Positions 23,845 to 32,290 are shown, counted from the stretch's first letter. The stretch is DNA of 37,653 nt from an uncultured Cytophagales bacterium (GCA_902805615.1 CADCTQ010000290.1:1-37653); one strand, 5' to 3'. Numbers and translations: made by a program. Notes: generated by a model from the letters alone, not told the origin.

Positions 23845-24993
23845 TTATAAATTCACATTCTCCTTTTTGTGCATGCCGGCCAGTACGCCGGCGGCGTAAT
23901 CCACTTCTTCGGGCGTGTTGAACTTGCTGAACGAGAACCGCACGGAAGGCCGCTCGGGATCGGCGTGGAGGGCCCGGAGTACGTGCGAACCAATGTCGGA
24001 GCCGCTCGAACAGGCGCTGCCGCCCGAAGCCGAAATCTTGTGGATGTCGAGGTTGAACAGCAGCATGTCGCCCAGGTCCGAGGGGGGCAGGCTCACGTTG
24101 AGCACGGTGTAGAGCGACTTTTCGGCATTTTCCGGGTCGCCGTTGAACCGCACGTCGTCAATGCTTTCCTTCAGCCGCGCAATCATCCGGTCTTTGAGCC
24201 CCTGCACGTGCCGGCGGTGCGCCTCCAGGTCGCGGCAGGCGATTTCCAGCGCCTTGGCCATGCCGACGATGCCGTACACGTTTTCGGTGCCGCCCCGCAT
24301 GTTGCGTTCCTGCGAGCCACCGTGGATGAACGGGCTGATGCGGTTTTCATTGTTGACGTACAGGAAGCCCACGCCCTTGGGCCCGTGAAACTTATGGGCG
24401 GCACCCACCATGAAGTTGAGCTGAAGTTTCTGCAAGTCGTGGCGGTAGTGGCCCACCGTCTGCACCGTATCCGAGTGGAAGAGGGCGCCGTACTCGCGGC
24501 ACAGCTCCCCCACCGCGGCAATGTCGGTGAGGTTGCCGATCTCGTTGTTGGCGTGCATGAGCGACACGAGCGACTTGGGATGCGTTTGCAGCAGTTCCCG
24601 CAGGTGGGCCATGTCCACGTAGCCTTTCTCGTCCACCCGCACGAGGCTCAACGCGATCCTGCCCTTTTTTGCCAGGTCTTCCAGCGTGTGCAGCACGGCG
24701 TGGTGTTCGAGCGGCGAGGAGATGGCGTGCCCGATGCCGAACCCTTCGATGCTGCACCGCAGGGCCGTGTTGTCGGCTTCGGTGCCGCCGGAAGTGAAAA
24801 ATATTTCGGCCGGCGACGTGTTGAGCAGGGCCGCCACGCTTTTGCGGGCCTTTTCCAGCGAAGACCGTACTTCCCGGCCGTGCGTATGGATGGAAGAAGG
24901 ATTGCCGAAATGGTCGCGCATGAAGGGAATCATGGCGTCGAGCACTTCCGGATCAAGCGCCGTGGTCGCCGCATTGTCTAAATACACCCGCAT
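23845..24993 (-). CDS. Cysteine desulfurase (NifS/IscS type)
   Basis: 382 residues. PLP-dependent aminotransferase fold class V: Y-L-D-N-A-A-T-T at the start, S-G-G-T-E-A-D-N (68-75), H-A-N-N-E-I-G (147-153), the Schiff-base lysine in A-A-H-K-F-H-G-P-K-G (Lys201), and the persulfide cysteine in G-S-A-C-S-S-G-S (Cys328). It removes sulphur from cysteine, giving alanine and enzyme persulfide for iron-sulphur clusters or tRNA thiolation. The short loop around Cys328 fits group I enzymes rather than SufS. No IscU or Suf genes are next to it. A TATTTTTG promoter box lies about 50 nt upstream. Confidence 0.93.
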   Translation of the reverse strand: MRVYLDNAATTALDPEVLDAMIPFMRDHFGNPSSIHTHGREVRSSLEKARKSVAALLNTSPAEIFFTSGGTEADNTALRCSIEGFGIGHAISSPLEHHAVLHTLEDLAKKGRIALSLVRVDEKGYVDMAHLRELLQTHPKSLVSLMHANNEIGNLTDIAAVGELCREYGALFHSDTVQTVGHYRHDLQKLQLNFMVGAAHKFHGPKGVGFLYVNNENRISPFIHGGSQERNMRGGTENVYGIVGMAKALEIACRDLEAHRRHVQGLKDRMIARLKESIDDVRFNGDPENAEKSLYTVLNVSLPPSDLGDMLLFNLDIHKISASGGSACSSGSDIGSHVLRALHADPERPSVRFSFSKFNTPEEVDYAAGVLAGMHKKENVNL

Positions 24994-25040
24994 AACCAGA
25001 ATACTGTTGAATATCGAATGACTGAATAAATACGAAGCCG

Positions 25041-25048
25041 CAAAAATA
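25041..25048 (-). promoter_or_regulatory. -7 promoter box (TATTTTTG) for cysteine desulfurase
   Basis: Exact TAnnTTTG on the minus strand, about 48 nt upstream of the start codon. No clear -33 TTG at the normal distance. Confidence 0.45.
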
Positions 25049-25104
25049 CGAATCCCCGGCCAGTTTACACCGCCGGGGATCGTGGTTTACGGTTCCTTTC
25101 CGCG

Positions 25105-26502
25105 TTACGCCCGGATCTTGCGGGAGACCACTTCCTTGATGTCGCTGATGATCTTGTTGGCCAGGTAGTCGGCCGTGGCCTGGGTATCGGATTCGGAGTA
25201 GATGCGGATGATGGGCTCGGTGTTGGACTTGCGCAGGTGCACCCATTCTTTGCCGAACTCGATCTTCACGCCGTCGGCCGTGTTGATCGGGTTCTTTTCG
25301 TACTTGCGCCGGATGTTGTCGAGGATTTCGTCTACGTCCAGGCCCGGCGTGAGTTCGATCTTGTTCTTTGAAATGTGGTAGTCGGGGTACGTCTTGCGCA
25401 GGCGCGACACGGGCACGGCGGCGTGGGCCAGGTGCGTGAGGAACAGGGCAATGCCCACCAGGGCGTCACGGCCGTAGTGCAGTTCGGGGTAGATGATGCC
25501 GCCGTTGCCTTCGCCGCCGATCACGGCCTTGTTTTCCTTCATGGCGTTCACCACGTTGACCTCGCCCACGGCGGAGGCAAAGTACTTGCCGCCGGCCTTT
25601 TCGGTGACGTCGCGCAGGGCCCGGGTCGAAGAGAGGTTGGACACCGTGTTGCCCGGCTTGTGCTTGAGCACGTAGTCGGCCACGGCCACCAGCGTGTACT
25701 CCTCGCCGAACATGCGGCCGTCTTCGCACACCAGGGCGAGGCGGTCCACGTCGGGGTCCACCACGATGCCCAGGTCGTAACGGCCCTTTTCGATTTCGTT
25801 GGCGATCTGCGTGAGGTGTTCGGGCAGGGGCTCGGGGTTGTGCACGAACAGGCCGGTGGGTTCGCAGTTGAGTTGGGTGATCTTCTTGACGCCCAGTTCT
25901 TCGAGCAGCATGGGCACGGCAAAGCCGCCGCAGGAGTTGACCGCGTCCACCACCACCGAAAAGTTACGGGCGGTAATGGCTTCCTTGTCCACCAGCGGCA
26001 GGGCCACAATGGCCTCGATGTGGCGTTGCAGGTACGAGTTGTCGTAGCGGTAGCGGCCGATTTTCTTTACTTCCGAAAACTCAAAATCTTCGCTTTCGGC
26101 CAGTTGCAGCACTTTGGCCCCGTCTTCGGCCGAGATGAATTCGCCGTTGCGGTTGAGCAGTTTGAGGGCGTTCCACTGGATGGGGTTGTGGCTGGCGGTA
26201 ATGATGATGCCCCCGCCGGCCTTTTCGGCGATTACGGCCATTTCCACGGTGGGCGTGGTGGTGAGCCCGAGGTCAATCACGTCAATGCCCATGCCTTGCA
26301 GCGTGGAGGTCACCATCCGGTTGATGAGTTCGCCGGAGGGCCGGGCGTCGCGGCCAATGGCTACTTTGGTGGGGCCGTTGTTTGATTTGACCCAGGCGCC
26401 GTAGGCCGCCGTAAACTTCACTACGTCCAGTGGCGTAAGCGCATCGCCGCTACGCCCGCCAATGGTGCCGCGGATACCTGATATGGATTTGATTAAGGTC
26501 AC
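25105..26502 (-). CDS. glmM: Phosphoglucosamine mutase (phosphohexomutase family)
   Basis: 465 residues starting at GTG (26502). The four phosphohexomutase elements are present: phosphoserine loop T-A-S-H-N-P (Ser104), metal loop D-P-D-V-D-R (249-254), sugar loop G-G-E-G-N-G-G near 324-330, and phosphate loop R-K-S-N-T-E-P-I-I-R near 427. The short opening I-S-G-I-R-G-T-I-G is the GlmM-like N-terminus. GlmM converts glucosamine-6-phosphate to glucosamine-1-phosphate for UDP-GlcNAc. A phosphomannomutase/phosphoglucomutase role cannot be excluded, as the families are close and a GDP-mannose gene lies 5 kb away. A TATTTTTG box sits 29 nt before the start. Confidence 0.85.
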   Translation of the reverse strand: MTLIKSISGIRGTIGGRSGDALTPLDVVKFTAAYGAWVKSNNGPTKVAIGRDARPSGELINRMVTSTLQGMGIDVIDLGLTTTPTVEMAVIAEKAGGGIIITASHNPIQWNALKLLNRNGEFISAEDGAKVLQLAESEDFEFSEVKKIGRYRYDNSYLQRHIEAIVALPLVDKEAITARNFSVVVDAVNSCGGFAVPMLLEELGVKKITQLNCEPTGLFVHNPEPLPEHLTQIANEIEKGRYDLGIVVDPDVDRLALVCEDGRMFGEEYTLVAVADYVLKHKPGNTVSNLSSTRALRDVTEKAGGKYFASAVGEVNVVNAMKENKAVIGGEGNGGIIYPELHYGRDALVGIALFLTHLAHAAVPVSRLRKTYPDYHISKNKIELTPGLDVDEILDNIRRKYEKNPINTADGVKIEFGKEWVHLRKSNTEPIIRIYSESDTQATADYLANKIISDIKEVVSRKIRA

Positions 26503-26530
26503 TAGTTCTGATGATTAGTTCAGCAAAGGA

Positions 26531-26538
26531 CAAAAATA
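26531..26538 (-). promoter_or_regulatory. -7 promoter box (TATTTTTG) for glmM
   Basis: Exact TAnnTTTG on the minus strand, 28 nt upstream of the GTG start. No TTG at the normal -33 distance. Confidence 0.5.
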
Positions 26539-26729
26539 AAAAATTAAAGGCTGAGGCGGTAAAAAACGGCCGTATTTATCGTCACGAATGCCGCCTCGTG
26601 AAGGTACGAAGAAAGATTTACCCAATGAACGGGCCGCACCCGGAATGCGAACTTTCGGCGCAATTCCCCCTTTCGGGAAATAGGCCCGGTTTTTTGGGGG
26701 CATTCTTCGGTATCTCTCCGCGAATTGTC

Positions 26730-26737
26730 TATTTTTG
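26730..26737 (+). promoter_or_regulatory. -7 promoter box (TATTTTTG) for lspA
   Basis: Exact TAnnTTTG on the plus strand, 89 nt before the lspA ATG. The 324 bp gap 26503-26826 holds this box and the glmM box facing away from each other, and no credible gene. Confidence 0.5.
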
Positions 26738-26826
26738 AAGGGTGTTGCTGATGCGGACGTGGCCGCGTACTTGCCCGGCAGGTGCGTTTGGCGTCCCCTC
26801 AGCTTTTGCGTACCATTTCCGTCCCC

Positions 26827-27483
26827 ATGAAGACGTACAAATTTTACCTGCTCAGCCTTGCCATCATCGTGCTCGACCAGGCCGTCAAAATGCTGGTTCA
26901 TTTCAACATGGAGCTGGGCTCGGCCGGGCAGATTCGCGTGTTTGGCGACTGGTTCAAGCTGCACTATACGCTCAACCCGGGCATGGCCTTCGGCCTGCAG
27001 ATCGGCTCGGAGTACGGCAAGCTGTTCCTGAGCCTCTTCCGGCTGGCGGCCATGATCGGCATTGCCCTCTACCTGCGGGTGCTGGCCCGCAAGGGCGTGC
27101 ACGAAGGGCTGCTCTGGTGCACGGCCCTCATCCTGGGCGGGGCCATCGGCAACGTGATTGACAGTACGTTCTACGGGGTATTCCTCCACAACGCCCCCGA
27201 GGGTTCGCCCACCGTCTGGTTCCACGGCCAGGTCATTGACATGTTTTACCTCGACATCTGGGAGGGCTTCGTGCCCGAGTGGATACCCTTCATCGGCGGG
27301 GAATTTTACTCGCTGTGGCCCATTTTCAACGTGGCCGACGCGTCCATCTTCGTGGGCGTGTTCCTGATCCTGCTGCTGCAACGCAAGTTCTTCGAAGAGC
27401 ACAACCAGAGCGAGACTCCCGCCTCCGAAGGCACCCCCACGCCCGGCACGTACAACCCCAATACCCTCACGCAGAACTCCTGA
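26827..27483 (+). CDS. lspA: Lipoprotein signal peptidase
   Basis: 218 residues from ATG 26827 (an upstream GTG would add 15 residues and weaken the first helix). It has four hydrophobic segments and the family motifs: V-L-D-Q-A-V-K (15-21), N-x-G-M-A-F-G (50-56), G-G-A-I-G-N-x-I-D with catalytic Asp112, and F-N-V-A-D-A with catalytic Asp171. Aspartyl protease of the inner membrane that removes signal peptides from prolipoproteins such as GldH and the DUF4382 protein here. About 40 residues longer than E. coli LspA because of an insertion between the catalytic aspartates and a Thr/Pro-rich tail, as is usual in Bacteroidota. Confidence 0.95.
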   Translation: MKTYKFYLLSLAIIVLDQAVKMLVHFNMELGSAGQIRVFGDWFKLHYTLNPGMAFGLQIGSEYGKLFLSLFRLAAMIGIALYLRVLARKGVHEGLLWCTALILGGAIGNVIDSTFYGVFLHNAPEGSPTVWFHGQVIDMFYLDIWEGFVPEWIPFIGGEFYSLWPIFNVADASIFVGVFLILLLQRKFFEEHNQSETPASEGTPTPGTYNPNTLTQNS

Positions 27484-27486
27484 AAG

Positions 27487-27589
27487 AACTTAACCGCAAG
27501 GGGCGCAAGGAAGACGCAAAGACCGCAAGGAAGACGCGTATTTCTTTGCGCCCCTTGCGTTCACCGCTTGCGATCCTTGCGGTTAAGTT
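27487..27589. repeat. Long inverted repeat of CGCAAGGA-like units
   Basis: Perfect 15 nt outer arms (27487-27501, 27575-27589) begin 4 nt after the lspA stop. The inside consists of repeated units such as CGCAAGGAAGA, CGCAAAGAC and CGCAAGGAAGA, with reverse complements on the right side; TTGCGCCCCTTGCG pairs in a second register. The same design as the repeat at 23702, with G for A. Lies between lspA and the convergent 27645 gene. Confidence 0.85.
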
Positions 27590-27644
27590 TCTTCTTCTTT
27601 TTCCTCGGTGTTCTCTGCGCCCTCTGCGGTCCTATCCTCCCGGC

Positions 27645-28019
27645 TTATTTTGCCGCCGGACTGCGTTTGAACATGTAGCGGGTGATGAAGATGCCCGTTG
27701 TCTTGTCCGAACTTTCGGCGGCCGACGTGACGTGCACCAGTTCCCAGCCTTCCCGGGCCAGGTCATTGACCTTCTGGGTGATGGTCCGGTCGTTTTCGCG
27801 CACGTTTTCGAAGTTGATGCCGGTGAGGCTGTAGAAGTTGGACAGGGGCACTTCCTGCATTTTTCCGCCGCTGTCGGTGGTGATCATCCGGGAGCGGCCC
27901 AGCCCCCCGGCAACCAACGATTCAATGGTAGTGACCTGCAAAAATTCGGGTGCCTGCGTTTGGGCAACGGCCCCCAGCGGCAGGGCCGCCAGCAGGGCCA
28001 GCAAAAAGAGTTTCTTCAT
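27645..28019 (-). CDS. Small exported protein, DUF4177-like
   Basis: 124 residues: signal peptide about 1-19 (MKKLFLLALLAALPLGAVA, then Q), then a small alpha/beta domain whose second half (L-A-R-E-G-W-E-L-V-H-V, then T-R-Y-M-F-K-R) matches the pattern of DUF4177-type proteins, where an E-G-W-E-L helix-strand turn is conserved. No catalytic residues are obvious. Predicted periplasmic. It has a well-formed promoter (28061-28092) and is convergent with lspA, with a large inverted repeat between them. Confidence 0.7.
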   Translation of the reverse strand: MKKLFLLALLAALPLGAVAQTQAPEFLQVTTIESLVAGGLGRSRMITTDSGGKMQEVPLSNFYSLTGINFENVRENDRTITQKVNDLAREGWELVHVTSAAESSDKTTGIFITRYMFKRSPAAK

Positions 28020-28060
28020 GGTTGTGGGGCTGTTTTTTTAGATTACTCAGTAGACAGCGA

Positions 28061-28092
28061 CAAAGGTAATGCCCGCTTCCGGGCCGCCGCAA
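28061..28092 (-). promoter_or_regulatory. Promoter of the 27645 gene
   Basis: On the minus strand TTG (28092-28090, within TTTTG), a 21 nt spacer, then TACCTTTG (28068-28061). Good match to the Bacteroidota consensus, about 40 nt upstream of the ATG. Confidence 0.65.
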
Positions 28093-28199
28093 AATTTATT
28101 ACGAGGTGAATTTTTTTCGGGGTGGCGGGTTACATTTCCCCGGTGGGCGGCTACTAAAGAACAGTTCAGCCCAATCAGACCATACAAAATTAAAGCATC

Positions 28200-28295
28200 A
28201 TGCATACGCTCATCGTGTTGTCGGCAGCCCTTACGTGGATATTCCTGGTGCGCGGACTTACCGTGAAAAAGCAAGAATGGAACGAATTGCGGTAA
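28200..28295 (+). CDS. Possible 31-residue membrane peptide
   Basis: ATG 28200 to TAA 28295 encodes 31 residues: MHTLIVLSAALTWIFLV forms a transmembrane-length hydrophobic segment, followed by a charged tail (R-G-L-T-V-K-K-Q-E-W-N-E-L-R). It is followed 44 nt later by a strong terminator that also works in the plus direction, which otherwise would have no plus-strand gene to end. No good promoter box was found upstream. It is unrecognised; small single-pass peptides are often missed in annotation, so it is recorded with low confidence. Confidence 0.35.
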   Translation: MHTLIVLSAALTWIFLVRGLTVKKQEWNELR

Positions 28296-28338
28296 CCTGC
28301 TGGTGTTATCCGCCCCTACGAGCAACCTAAACCTCCTT

Positions 28339-28380
28339 AAAAAGTGAAGAGACCACCCCCGGGCGGTCTCTTCACTTTTT
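28339..28380. terminator. Bidirectional rho-independent terminator
   Basis: 16 bp perfect inverted repeat (28339-28354 with 28365-28380) whose ends are AAAAA and TTTTT, a 10 nt loop. It can end transcripts from both sides: the small plus ORF and the AIM24 gene at 28402. Confidence 0.85.
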
Positions 28381-28401
28381 GGTGCTTTTGAGTGGATTGA
28401 G

Positions 28402-29172
28402 TTAATCTTCCAGCAGGTTGCCCAGCAGCGAACCGCCCTCCTTGCCTTTGTTGCCGCCGTACGGCGCCAGGGCCTGTACGAGCTTGGAGATCGGCATGGA
28501 CTGAATCCACACGCGGCCGGAGCCTTGCAGCGTAGCCAGGAAGATGCCCTCGCCGCCGAAGATCATGGACCGCAGGCCGCCGGCCCGCTGCACGTCGAAG
28601 TGGACGCTCGGCTCGAAGGCCACCACGCAGCCGGTATCCACCCGCAGGGTTTCGTTGCGCAGCGTTTTCTCGATCACCGTGCCGCCCGCGTGCACGAAAG
28701 CCAGGCCGTCGCCCTGCAACTTTTGCAGGATGAACCCTTCGCCCCCGAAAAAGCCCGAACCCAGGTTGCGGTTGAAGTGCATGGAAATGCCCGTGCCCAG
28801 GGCCGCGCACAGGAAGCTGTCGCGCTGGGCAATGAGGGCGTTACCGGGCAGTTGGGCCAGGTCAATGGGAATGACCGTGCCGGGGTACGGCGCCGCGAAG
28901 GCCACCTTGCTGCGCGTGTAGCCGTGGTTGGTGAAGTGGGTCATGAACAGCGATTCGCCCGTAACCAGGCGGGAGCCTACCTGCATGAGCTTGCCCAGGA
29001 AACCGCCCGTGGGCTGCGAACCGTCGCCCATCTTGGTTTCGAACTGGATGCCATCCTCCATGTAGAGCATGGTGCCCGCCTCGGCAATCACCGTTTCTCG
29101 GGGGTCCAGTTCAATCTCCACGATCTGGATGTCCTCGCCGACGATCTTGTAGTCTATTTCGTGTGAACGCAT
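28402..29172 (-). CDS. AIM24 family protein (TIGR00266-like)
   Basis: 256 residues, entirely within the AIM24 fold: repeated beta segments with signature motifs A-E-A-G-T-M-L-Y-M near residue 30, G-G-F-L-G-K-L (56-62), [12 protein letters not shown] (about 140-151), and a closing [15 protein letters not shown]. No signal peptide or membrane segment, so cytoplasmic or peripheral. The family is named after a yeast mitochondrial protein; its bacterial role is not established. It follows the gltX cluster on the same strand, about 40 nt after the 29212 gene. Confidence 0.88.
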   Translation of the reverse strand: MRSHEIDYKIVGEDIQIVEIELDPRETVIAEAGTMLYMEDGIQFETKMGDGSQPTGGFLGKLMQVGSRLVTGESLFMTHFTNHGYTRSKVAFAAPYPGTVIPIDLAQLPGNALIAQRDSFLCAALGTGISMHFNRNLGSGFFGGEGFILQKLQGDGLAFVHAGGTVIEKTLRNETLRVDTGCVVAFEPSVHFDVQRAGGLRSMIFGGEGIFLATLQGSGRVWIQSMPISKLVQALAPYGGNKGKEGGSLLGNLLED

Positions 29173-29211
29173 AACGGGAAGGGGTTGGGGTTAGAGGCGT
29201 AAAATTATCAA

Positions 29212-29487
29212 TTACTCAATTTCCTCATCGTCCCCCGCCGGCCCGAGCACGTCTTTTTCTTCCTCTTCCTCGCTGCGGCCGCCCCGCTTGAGGCTTTCGA
29301 GGTCTTCGCGGTCCCGCAGTTTCTTGTCGTCCACGTTCCGGTTGAGGAATTCGTTGATCTTGTCCAGGTCGTAGTTGGTGATGATTTCCCCGAAAGAGTT
29401 CACCTGGATGTCAAACCCGTCCAATTCCTTGTTCACCCGCGGTTTTTCGGTCTTGGCGCTGCTTTTGGTTTCTTTCTTCTTAGCCAT
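29212..29487 (-). CDS. Small acidic protein downstream of gltX
   Basis: 91 residues starting MAKKKETKSSAK at ATG 29487. The first 15 residues are basic, the middle (G-F-D-I-Q-V-N-S-F-G-E-I-I-T-N-Y-D-L-D-K-I-N-E-F-L-N) is a conserved-looking folded core, and the end is very acidic (E-E-E-E-E-K-D and D-D-E-E-I-E). The gltX stop lies 11 nt upstream, so the two are co-transcribed. I do not recognise the family; similar small proteins beside gltX are, as I recall, seen in other Bacteroidota. It may bind RNA or protein; this is inference. Confidence 0.75.
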   Translation of the reverse strand: MAKKKETKSSAKTEKPRVNKELDGFDIQVNSFGEIITNYDLDKINEFLNRNVDDKKLRDREDLESLKRGGRSEEEEEKDVLGPAGDDEEIE

Positions 29488-29498
29488 AATGTTGAAGT

Positions 29499-31040
29499 TT
29501 ATGCCTTCAACGTGTTCAACGCCCGGGCAATGCGGCGGGTTGTTTCTTCTTTGCCCAGCACTTCCATGATCTGCATCAGGTCGGGGCCGTGGCCCACGCC
29601 GGTGACGGTGAGCCGCAGGGCCTGCAACACCTTGCCGATCTTGACGCCGTGCTTTTGCAGCACCTCGTTGAGCGTCGCCTTGATCGCGTCGGCGGTGAAC
29701 GGCTCTACCGCGGCCAGGGCCTCGTTGAAGGCGCCGATCAGGCGGGCGGCTTCGGGGTTCCACTTGCTCTGCACCACGGCCTCCTCGTACGAAGTGGGGG
29801 CTTCAAAGAAGTACGTGGCTTCCGACCACAGCTCGGTCGGGAAAGTAGCCCGTTCCTTCATCACCCGCACGATCTTTTCGGCCTTTTCGGGCGTGCAGGC
29901 AATGCCTTTGGCGCCCAGTTCGGCCAGCACCTGTACGGCCAGTTCGGCGTCGGGCCGGGTGCGGAGGTACTGCTGGTTGAACCACTTGGCCTTTTCAATG
30001 TCGAACCGCGTGCCTGCCTTGCCCACCCGTTCAATGGAAAACGCCGCGATGAGTTCGTCCATCGTGAAAAGTTCCTGTTCCGTGCCCGGGTTCCAGCCCT
30101 GGAGGGCCAGGAAGTTGAGGAGGGCGTCGGGCAGGTACCCCGCCTCGCGGAAGCCCTGCACCTGCACCGGGTTGCCCGTTTCCGCGTCAATGCCGTTCCA
30201 GTTGAGCGGAAACACCGGGAAGCCGTACTTTTCGCCGAACCGCTTGCTGAGTTTGCCGTTGCCATCGGGGTTGAGCAGCAGAGGCAGGTGGGCAAACTGC
30301 GGCATGGTGGCCTCCCAGCCGAGAAAACGGTACAGCAGTACGTGCAGCGGCGCCGAGGGCAGCCATTCTTCGCCCCGGATCACGTGGGTAATTGCCATCA
30401 GGTGGTCATCCACCACATTGGCCAGGTGGTAGGTAGGCATGCCGTCCGACTTGAGCAGCACCTTGTCGTCCACGGTGGAGGAGTGCACCATTACCCAGCC
30501 GCGGATCAGGTCGTGGAGACGGATTTCTTCCTTGCGGGGCACCTTCAGGCGGATCACGTACGGCGTTCCCGACGCGATGAGTTCCTGGGTTTGGGCTTCA
30601 GAAAGCGTCAGCGAGTTGCGCATCTGCATGCGGGTCACGGCGTTGTACTGCTGGTTGGGCACGTTGGCCGCGACCAGCCGTTCCCGCATGGCAGTCAGTT
30701 CGTCGTTTGTATCAAAGGCGTAGTAAGCGTTGCCCTCGGCCACCAGCCGGTCGGCGTACTGCCGGTACATGGGTTTGCGTTCCGACTGCCGGTAGGGGGC
30801 GTGCGGCCCGCCTTCCCGTACTCCTTCGTCAATTTTGATGCCCAGCCAGTCGAGGGAGTCGAAGATGTACTGTTCGGCGCCGGGCACGAAGCGGGTCTGG
30901 TCGGTGTCTTCGATGCGCAGGAGCATTTTGCCGCCCAGCTGGCGGGCCAGCAGGTAGTTGTAGAGGGCCGTCCGTACGCCCCCGATGTGCAGGGCCCCCG
31001 TGGGACTGGGGGCGAACCGGACTCTTACTTCTCTATTCAT
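29499..31040 (-). CDS. gltX: Glutamate-tRNA ligase
   Basis: 513 residues. Class I synthetase signatures: P-S-P-T-G-A-L-H-I-G-G (11-21, HIGH box) and K-L-S-K-R (263-267, KMSKS box), with the catalytic block between and an all-helical anticodon-binding domain in the last 180 residues. It charges tRNA-Glu with glutamate; many Bacteroidota also misacylate tRNA-Gln and correct it by GatCAB, not visible here. First gene of a two-gene unit with the small acidic protein. A TAGTTTTG box lies upstream. Of interest because a divergent tRNA-Glu-like gene lies 18 kb away. Confidence 0.97.
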   Translation of the reverse strand: MNREVRVRFAPSPTGALHIGGVRTALYNYLLARQLGGKMLLRIEDTDQTRFVPGAEQYIFDSLDWLGIKIDEGVREGGPHAPYRQSERKPMYRQYADRLVAEGNAYYAFDTNDELTAMRERLVAANVPNQQYNAVTRMQMRNSLTLSEAQTQELIASGTPYVIRLKVPRKEEIRLHDLIRGWVMVHSSTVDDKVLLKSDGMPTYHLANVVDDHLMAITHVIRGEEWLPSAPLHVLLYRFLGWEATMPQFAHLPLLLNPDGNGKLSKRFGEKYGFPVFPLNWNGIDAETGNPVQVQGFREAGYLPDALLNFLALQGWNPGTEQELFTMDELIAAFSIERVGKAGTRFDIEKAKWFNQQYLRTRPDAELAVQVLAELGAKGIACTPEKAEKIVRVMKERATFPTELWSEATYFFEAPTSYEEAVVQSKWNPEAARLIGAFNEALAAVEPFTADAIKATLNEVLQKHGVKIGKVLQALRLTVTGVGHGPDLMQIMEVLGKEETTRRIARALNTLKA

Positions 31041-31104
31041 TTCCCGGGAATAACTTAGCTGTGGTGAAAGGGCCCGGTTTCGGCCAAAGTGACGCCGGGC
31101 GCGG

Positions 31105-31112
31105 CAAAACTA
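31105..31112 (-). promoter_or_regulatory. -7 promoter box (TAGTTTTG) for gltX
   Basis: Exact TAnnTTTG on the minus strand, 64 nt upstream of the gltX ATG. No TTG at the standard -33 position. Confidence 0.45.
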
Positions 31113-31221
31113 CGCAAACGCATTCACGAAACCGGATATTCTTACGCGCCAATTTCCCCCCTCCCGGTTACAGCCCCCGGGGGCGCTGAATATAGGGGCA
31201 CACTTAATTTTTACTGAAGCT

Positions 31222-32001
31222 ATGAAGAAAAACCTATTTTTCGCCCTGGCCGCGTGTGCCGCCCTTTCGCTCACTTCCTGTAAAAAAGACGGTGAAGGCT
31301 CTGCCCGCCTGCAAGTACGCCTCACCGACGCCCCCGGCGACTACCAGGCCGTGCACGTGGACATCAAAGGGATCGAGGTCAACAGCGGCGAGGGAGAAAC
31401 GGGTTGGGTTGCCCTCCAAAGCGTGCGCCCCGGCGTGTACGACCTGCTCAAACTCACCGGTGGCCTCGACACCCTGCTGGCGACCGAAGAACTGCCCGCC
31501 GGCCGCATTTCGCAGATCCGCCTGATCCTGGGGGAAAACAACTCGGTAAAAACCGGTGACCGGGTGTACGCCCTCAAGACGCCCAGCGCCATGCAGTCGG
31601 GCCTGAAGCTGAAGGTCAACGCCACCCTCACCGAGGGCATCACCTACACGATCCTGCTCGACTTCGACGCCGCCCGTTCGGTGGTGTCGGCCGGCAACTC
31701 GGGCGGCTTTAACCTCAAGCCCGTGATCCGTTCAATCGTAGAGGCCCAGAGCGGCGCCATCAAAGGTTCGGTGAGCCCGGCCCTGGCAACTCCCGCCGTG
31801 TTCGCCATCTCCGGCACCGATACCGTGAGCACCGCCTATGCCGATGCCGCCGGTGCTTTCCTGCTGCGCGGCGTGAAGCCCGGCACGTACAAAGTGGTTA
31901 TCCAGCCCAAAGAAGGCTACCAGGACCATGCTACGGAAAACGTAAGCGTAACCCTGGGCAATGTGACCACGCTGGCCCCGGTGGCCCTCACCGCCGAGTA
32001 A
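31222..32001 (+). CDS. DUF4382 lipoprotein
   Basis: 259 residues. A lipoprotein signal peptide ends L-T-S-C with lipidated Cys20 and a following K-K-D linker. Residues about 28-165 form the DUF4382 domain (L-Q-V-R-L-T-D-A-P-G-D-Y, then V-D-I-K-G-I-E-V). The last 85 residues resemble a carboxypeptidase-regulatory-like beta-sandwich (A-D-A-A-G-A-F-L-L-R-G-V-K-P-G-T-Y). Together they suggest a surface or periplasm-facing binding lipoprotein; the ligand is unknown. A strong terminator starts 14 nt after the stop. Probably a single-gene transcript. Confidence 0.87.
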   Translation: MKKNLFFALAACAALSLTSCKKDGEGSARLQVRLTDAPGDYQAVHVDIKGIEVNSGEGETGWVALQSVRPGVYDLLKLTGGLDTLLATEELPAGRISQIRLILGENNSVKTGDRVYALKTPSAMQSGLKLKVNATLTEGITYTILLDFDAARSVVSAGNSGGFNLKPVIRSIVEAQSGAIKGSVSPALATPAVFAISGTDTVSTAYADAAGAFLLRGVKPGTYKVVIQPKEGYQDHATENVSVTLGNVTTLAPVALTAE

Positions 32002-32014
32002 CCAGGTACTTAAT

Positions 32015-32058
32015 AAAACCAAAGCCCTCCGCCTGCAAAGACGGAGGGCTTTGGTTTT
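32015..32058. terminator. Bidirectional rho-independent terminator
   Basis: Perfect 17 bp inverted repeat (32015-32031, 32042-32058) with a 10 nt loop, AAAA at one end and TTTT at the other; 14 nt after the DUF4382 stop. Confidence 0.9.
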
Positions 32059-32075
32059 ACTATATTGTTATATCA

Positions 32076-32199
32076 TTGACTGGTGGTCATTATATCGTTC
32101 CAGTCAAGACTTTCTCAGGGGTGGTCAGTGAGACACTGACCACGGCACGAAATTTCCCCGGAATGGTCCGTACGCCGCCGTCAGTGTCCCACTGACGGC
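32076..32199. repeat. Three successive hairpins, two of REP-like form
   Basis: First hairpin TTGACTGG/CCAGTCAA (32076-32083, 32100-32107). Second GTGGTCAGTG-AGA-CACTGACCAC (32121-32143). Third GCCGTCAGTG-TCC-CACTGACGGC (32177-32199), followed by CTTTTC. The second and third are perfect 10 bp stems with 3 nt loops and share the TCAGTG/CACTGA core, so they are two copies of one element. Confidence 0.8.
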
Positions 32200-32290
32200 C
32201 TTTTCTTGACCTTTATTTCCCACCGGGCAGGTGGTAGACGCCATAAATGGCTTCTCTACCGCCAACCTGCTTTCCAACCCTTTATTTTAT

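Noticed and set aside
26511-26738. 75-residue plus-strand ORF
   Set aside because: Covers the glmM and lspA promoter region; composition and lack of motifs argue against a gene.
32076-32199. CRISPR array
   Set aside because: The hairpins are only two similar units with unequal stem bases and no regular spacer set; no cas genes in the window.
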